Source: Methanospirillum hungatei
Lineage (GTDB): Archaea > Halobacteriota > Methanomicrobia > Methanomicrobiales > Methanospirillaceae
Direction of reading: 5' to 3'
Length of the DNA stretch: 14,031 nucleotides
Assembly: GCF_020216685.1 (NCBI RefSeq)
Contig: NZ_JAIWNS010000135.1
Span: 1-14,031, forward strand
Shown here: piece after piece, positions 12,813 to 14,031 of the stretch
Position numbering within the stretch: the stretch's first letter is position 1
How the letters are laid out: every line of letters begins with the position of its first letter
Notes under the pieces: model-generated
What the model saw: only the letters and a program-made list of their open reading frames with translations
The model's database searches: none
What the model was told of the DNA's origin: nothing
Made by a program: the position numbers and the translations under genes

Positions 12813-14031
12813 AGAAGATTGTTCTGATGGGGAATCCGAATGTCGGGAAGAGTGTGGTATTTTCCCGGCTGACCGGAACCCATGTGATCACATCCAACTT
12901 TCCCGGAACTACGGTAGACTATTCGCAGGGAACGATATGTCTTGGCAGGGAACGGGTATTTATCATCGATGCACCTGGAACATATTCTCTTGATCCAACA
13001 AACCCTGCCGAAGAGGTCTCATTACGTATTCTGAATGAAGCGGATATTGTGGTAAATGTTCTAGATGCCACAAACCTTGAGCGTAATCTCATCCTTACTC
13101 TGGAGCTCCTTTCAAGGAATGTTCCTCTGCTTGTTGTCCTGAATTTGTGGGATGAAGCCGCACATACGGGCATTAAAATTGATGTTGCCAGACTTGAAGA
13201 ACTGCTTGGTGTTCCGGTCATTCCGACTGTTGCGGTTACCGGCGAAGGTATTGCCGAGCTTGCTTCCTATTTTTCACAAGATGTTCCCATCCCAGAGCAG
13301 AAGAACTACAGTGATGAAGATAAATGGGTCATGATCGGACAGATTACGAAAGAAGTCCAGACTATTACTCATCGCCATCATTCTCTTCGTGATCTGATCT
13401 CGGATATAACTATCAAACCGATAACCGGGCTCCCTGTAGCTATACTGGTAATTCTGGTCTCCTTATGGGCGGTTATTTTTATTGGTGAGACCTGTATTAC
13501 GTATATCACCGATCCGCTCTTTGAAATTTATCTTCCGATAATAACCCAGGTGTCTGAATTCATCGGACCGGGATTTGTTCAGCAGGTACTGATTGGGCAA
13601 ATGGTCGATGGAGAGATTGACTTTGAACAGTCGATGGGAATTCTGACAACTGGTCTTTATGTTCCGTTCGGGATTGTCCTCCCGTATGTCATTGTTTTTT
13701 ACATTCTCGCTGCACTTCTTGAGGACTCCGGATACCTTCCCCGGCTTGCAACCCTGACCGATACCTTCTTTCACCGTCTGGGAATGCATGGCTATGGCAT
13801 TGTCCCGGTATTTTTAGGTCTTGGATGCAATGTTCCGGGTATTCTTGCAACCCGGGTTCTTGAAACACGAAAACAGCGGTTTATTGCAGCAACCTTAATC
13901 GCGATCTCTATCCCCTGCATGGCAAAAACCGCCATGATTTTCGGGACTATCGGACAGTTTGGTTTTTTGTATATCCTTTTAGTAATCGCAGTACTGGCGG
14001 TTGTGTACATCACCATCGGGATGATCCTCAG
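12809..14031 (+). CDS. feoB: Ferrous iron transport GTPase/permease FeoB (5' part, runs off the window)
   Basis: FeoB is the inner-membrane Fe(II) transporter with a cytoplasmic G-protein domain. The 407 codons present start at TTG (12809), which overlaps the feoA stop and has an SD (GGTGGAG, about 12794-12800) 8 nt upstream; ATG at 12827 would remove residues before the P-loop. The G domain shows G1 GNPNVGKS (8-15), switch I Thr in FPGTTVDYSQG, G3 DAPG (54-57) and G4 NLWD (112-115, with Leu-Trp instead of the common Met-x). Membrane helices begin near residue 206, and the gate motif LGCNVPGILATR and the later IPCMAK are present. It is open to the right edge with no frameshift seen, so the C-terminal half is missing only because the window ends. 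Confidence 0.95.
   Translation, partial: MKKIVLMGNPNVGKSVVFSRLTGTHVITSNFPGTTVDYSQGTICLGRERVFIIDAPGTYSLDPTNPAEEVSLRILNEADIVVNVLDATNLERNLILTLELLSRNVPLLVVLNLWDEAAHTGIKIDVARLEELLGVPVIPTVAVTGEGIAELASYFSQDVPIPEQKNYSDEDKWVMIGQITKEVQTITHRHHSLRDLISDITIKPITGLPVAILVILVSLWAVIFIGETCITYITDPLFEIYLPIITQVSEFIGPGFVQQVLIGQMVDGEIDFEQSMGILTTGLYVPFGIVLPYVIVFYILAALLEDSGYLPRLATLTDTFFHRLGMHGYGIVPVFLGLGCNVPGILATRVLETRKQRFIAATLIAISIPCMAKTAMIFGTIGQFGFLYILLVIAVLAVVYITIGMIL

Overview
The window looks like the chromosome of a hydrogenotrophic methanogenic archaeon. It carries a complete operon for the Na+-translocating N5-methyl-H4MPT:coenzyme M methyltransferase (Mtr), TATA-box promoters of archaeal type, and several small families typical of methanogens. 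Moderate GC, the MtrA/MtrH sequences and the accessory genes suit the Methanomicrobiales, possibly a Methanospirillum relative. That placement is an impression from sequence alone, not a database result.

Region 1 (about 84-5992, minus strand) is the mtr operon in the order E-D-C-B-A-F-[A-G]-H. Genes overlap or abut by at most 13 bases and most have clear Shine-Dalgarno (SD) sites. The operon is preceded by a leader of about 115 nt, a TATA box and a perfect 11-bp inverted repeat. The main surprise is the mtrG position: the gene there encodes a second, almost identical MtrA corrinoid domain fused through a Gly/Ala-rich linker to an MtrG coiled coil and membrane helix. The complex may therefore carry two corrinoid domains per protomer.

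Region 2 (6101-7565, minus strand) is a cobalamin-binding radical SAM protein with its own near-leaderless promoter and a large imperfect hairpin just after its stop.

Region 3 (7652-12463, plus strand) starts with a DUF2124-like methanogen protein and an Mrp/ApbC Fe-S carrier ATPase. A tightly packed cluster follows: a NifX-like protein, two tandem MinD-type ATPases with inserted 2x[4Fe-4S] ferredoxin domains, a DUF134 helix-turn-helix protein, a small unclear ORF, and a second NifX-like protein with a His/Cys tail. No nitrogenase structural genes are present, so this is more likely an Fe-S or metal-cofactor handling module than nitrogen fixation.

Region 4 (12528-end, plus strand) is feoA followed by the first 407 codons of feoB (ferrous iron uptake). 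A 14-bp palindrome overlapping the feoA promoter could be an iron-responsive operator. Placing iron uptake beside Fe-S assembly genes makes sense for an organism whose energy metabolism depends on Fe-S enzymes.

I saw no tRNA, rRNA, CRISPR array, insertion sequence or integrase.
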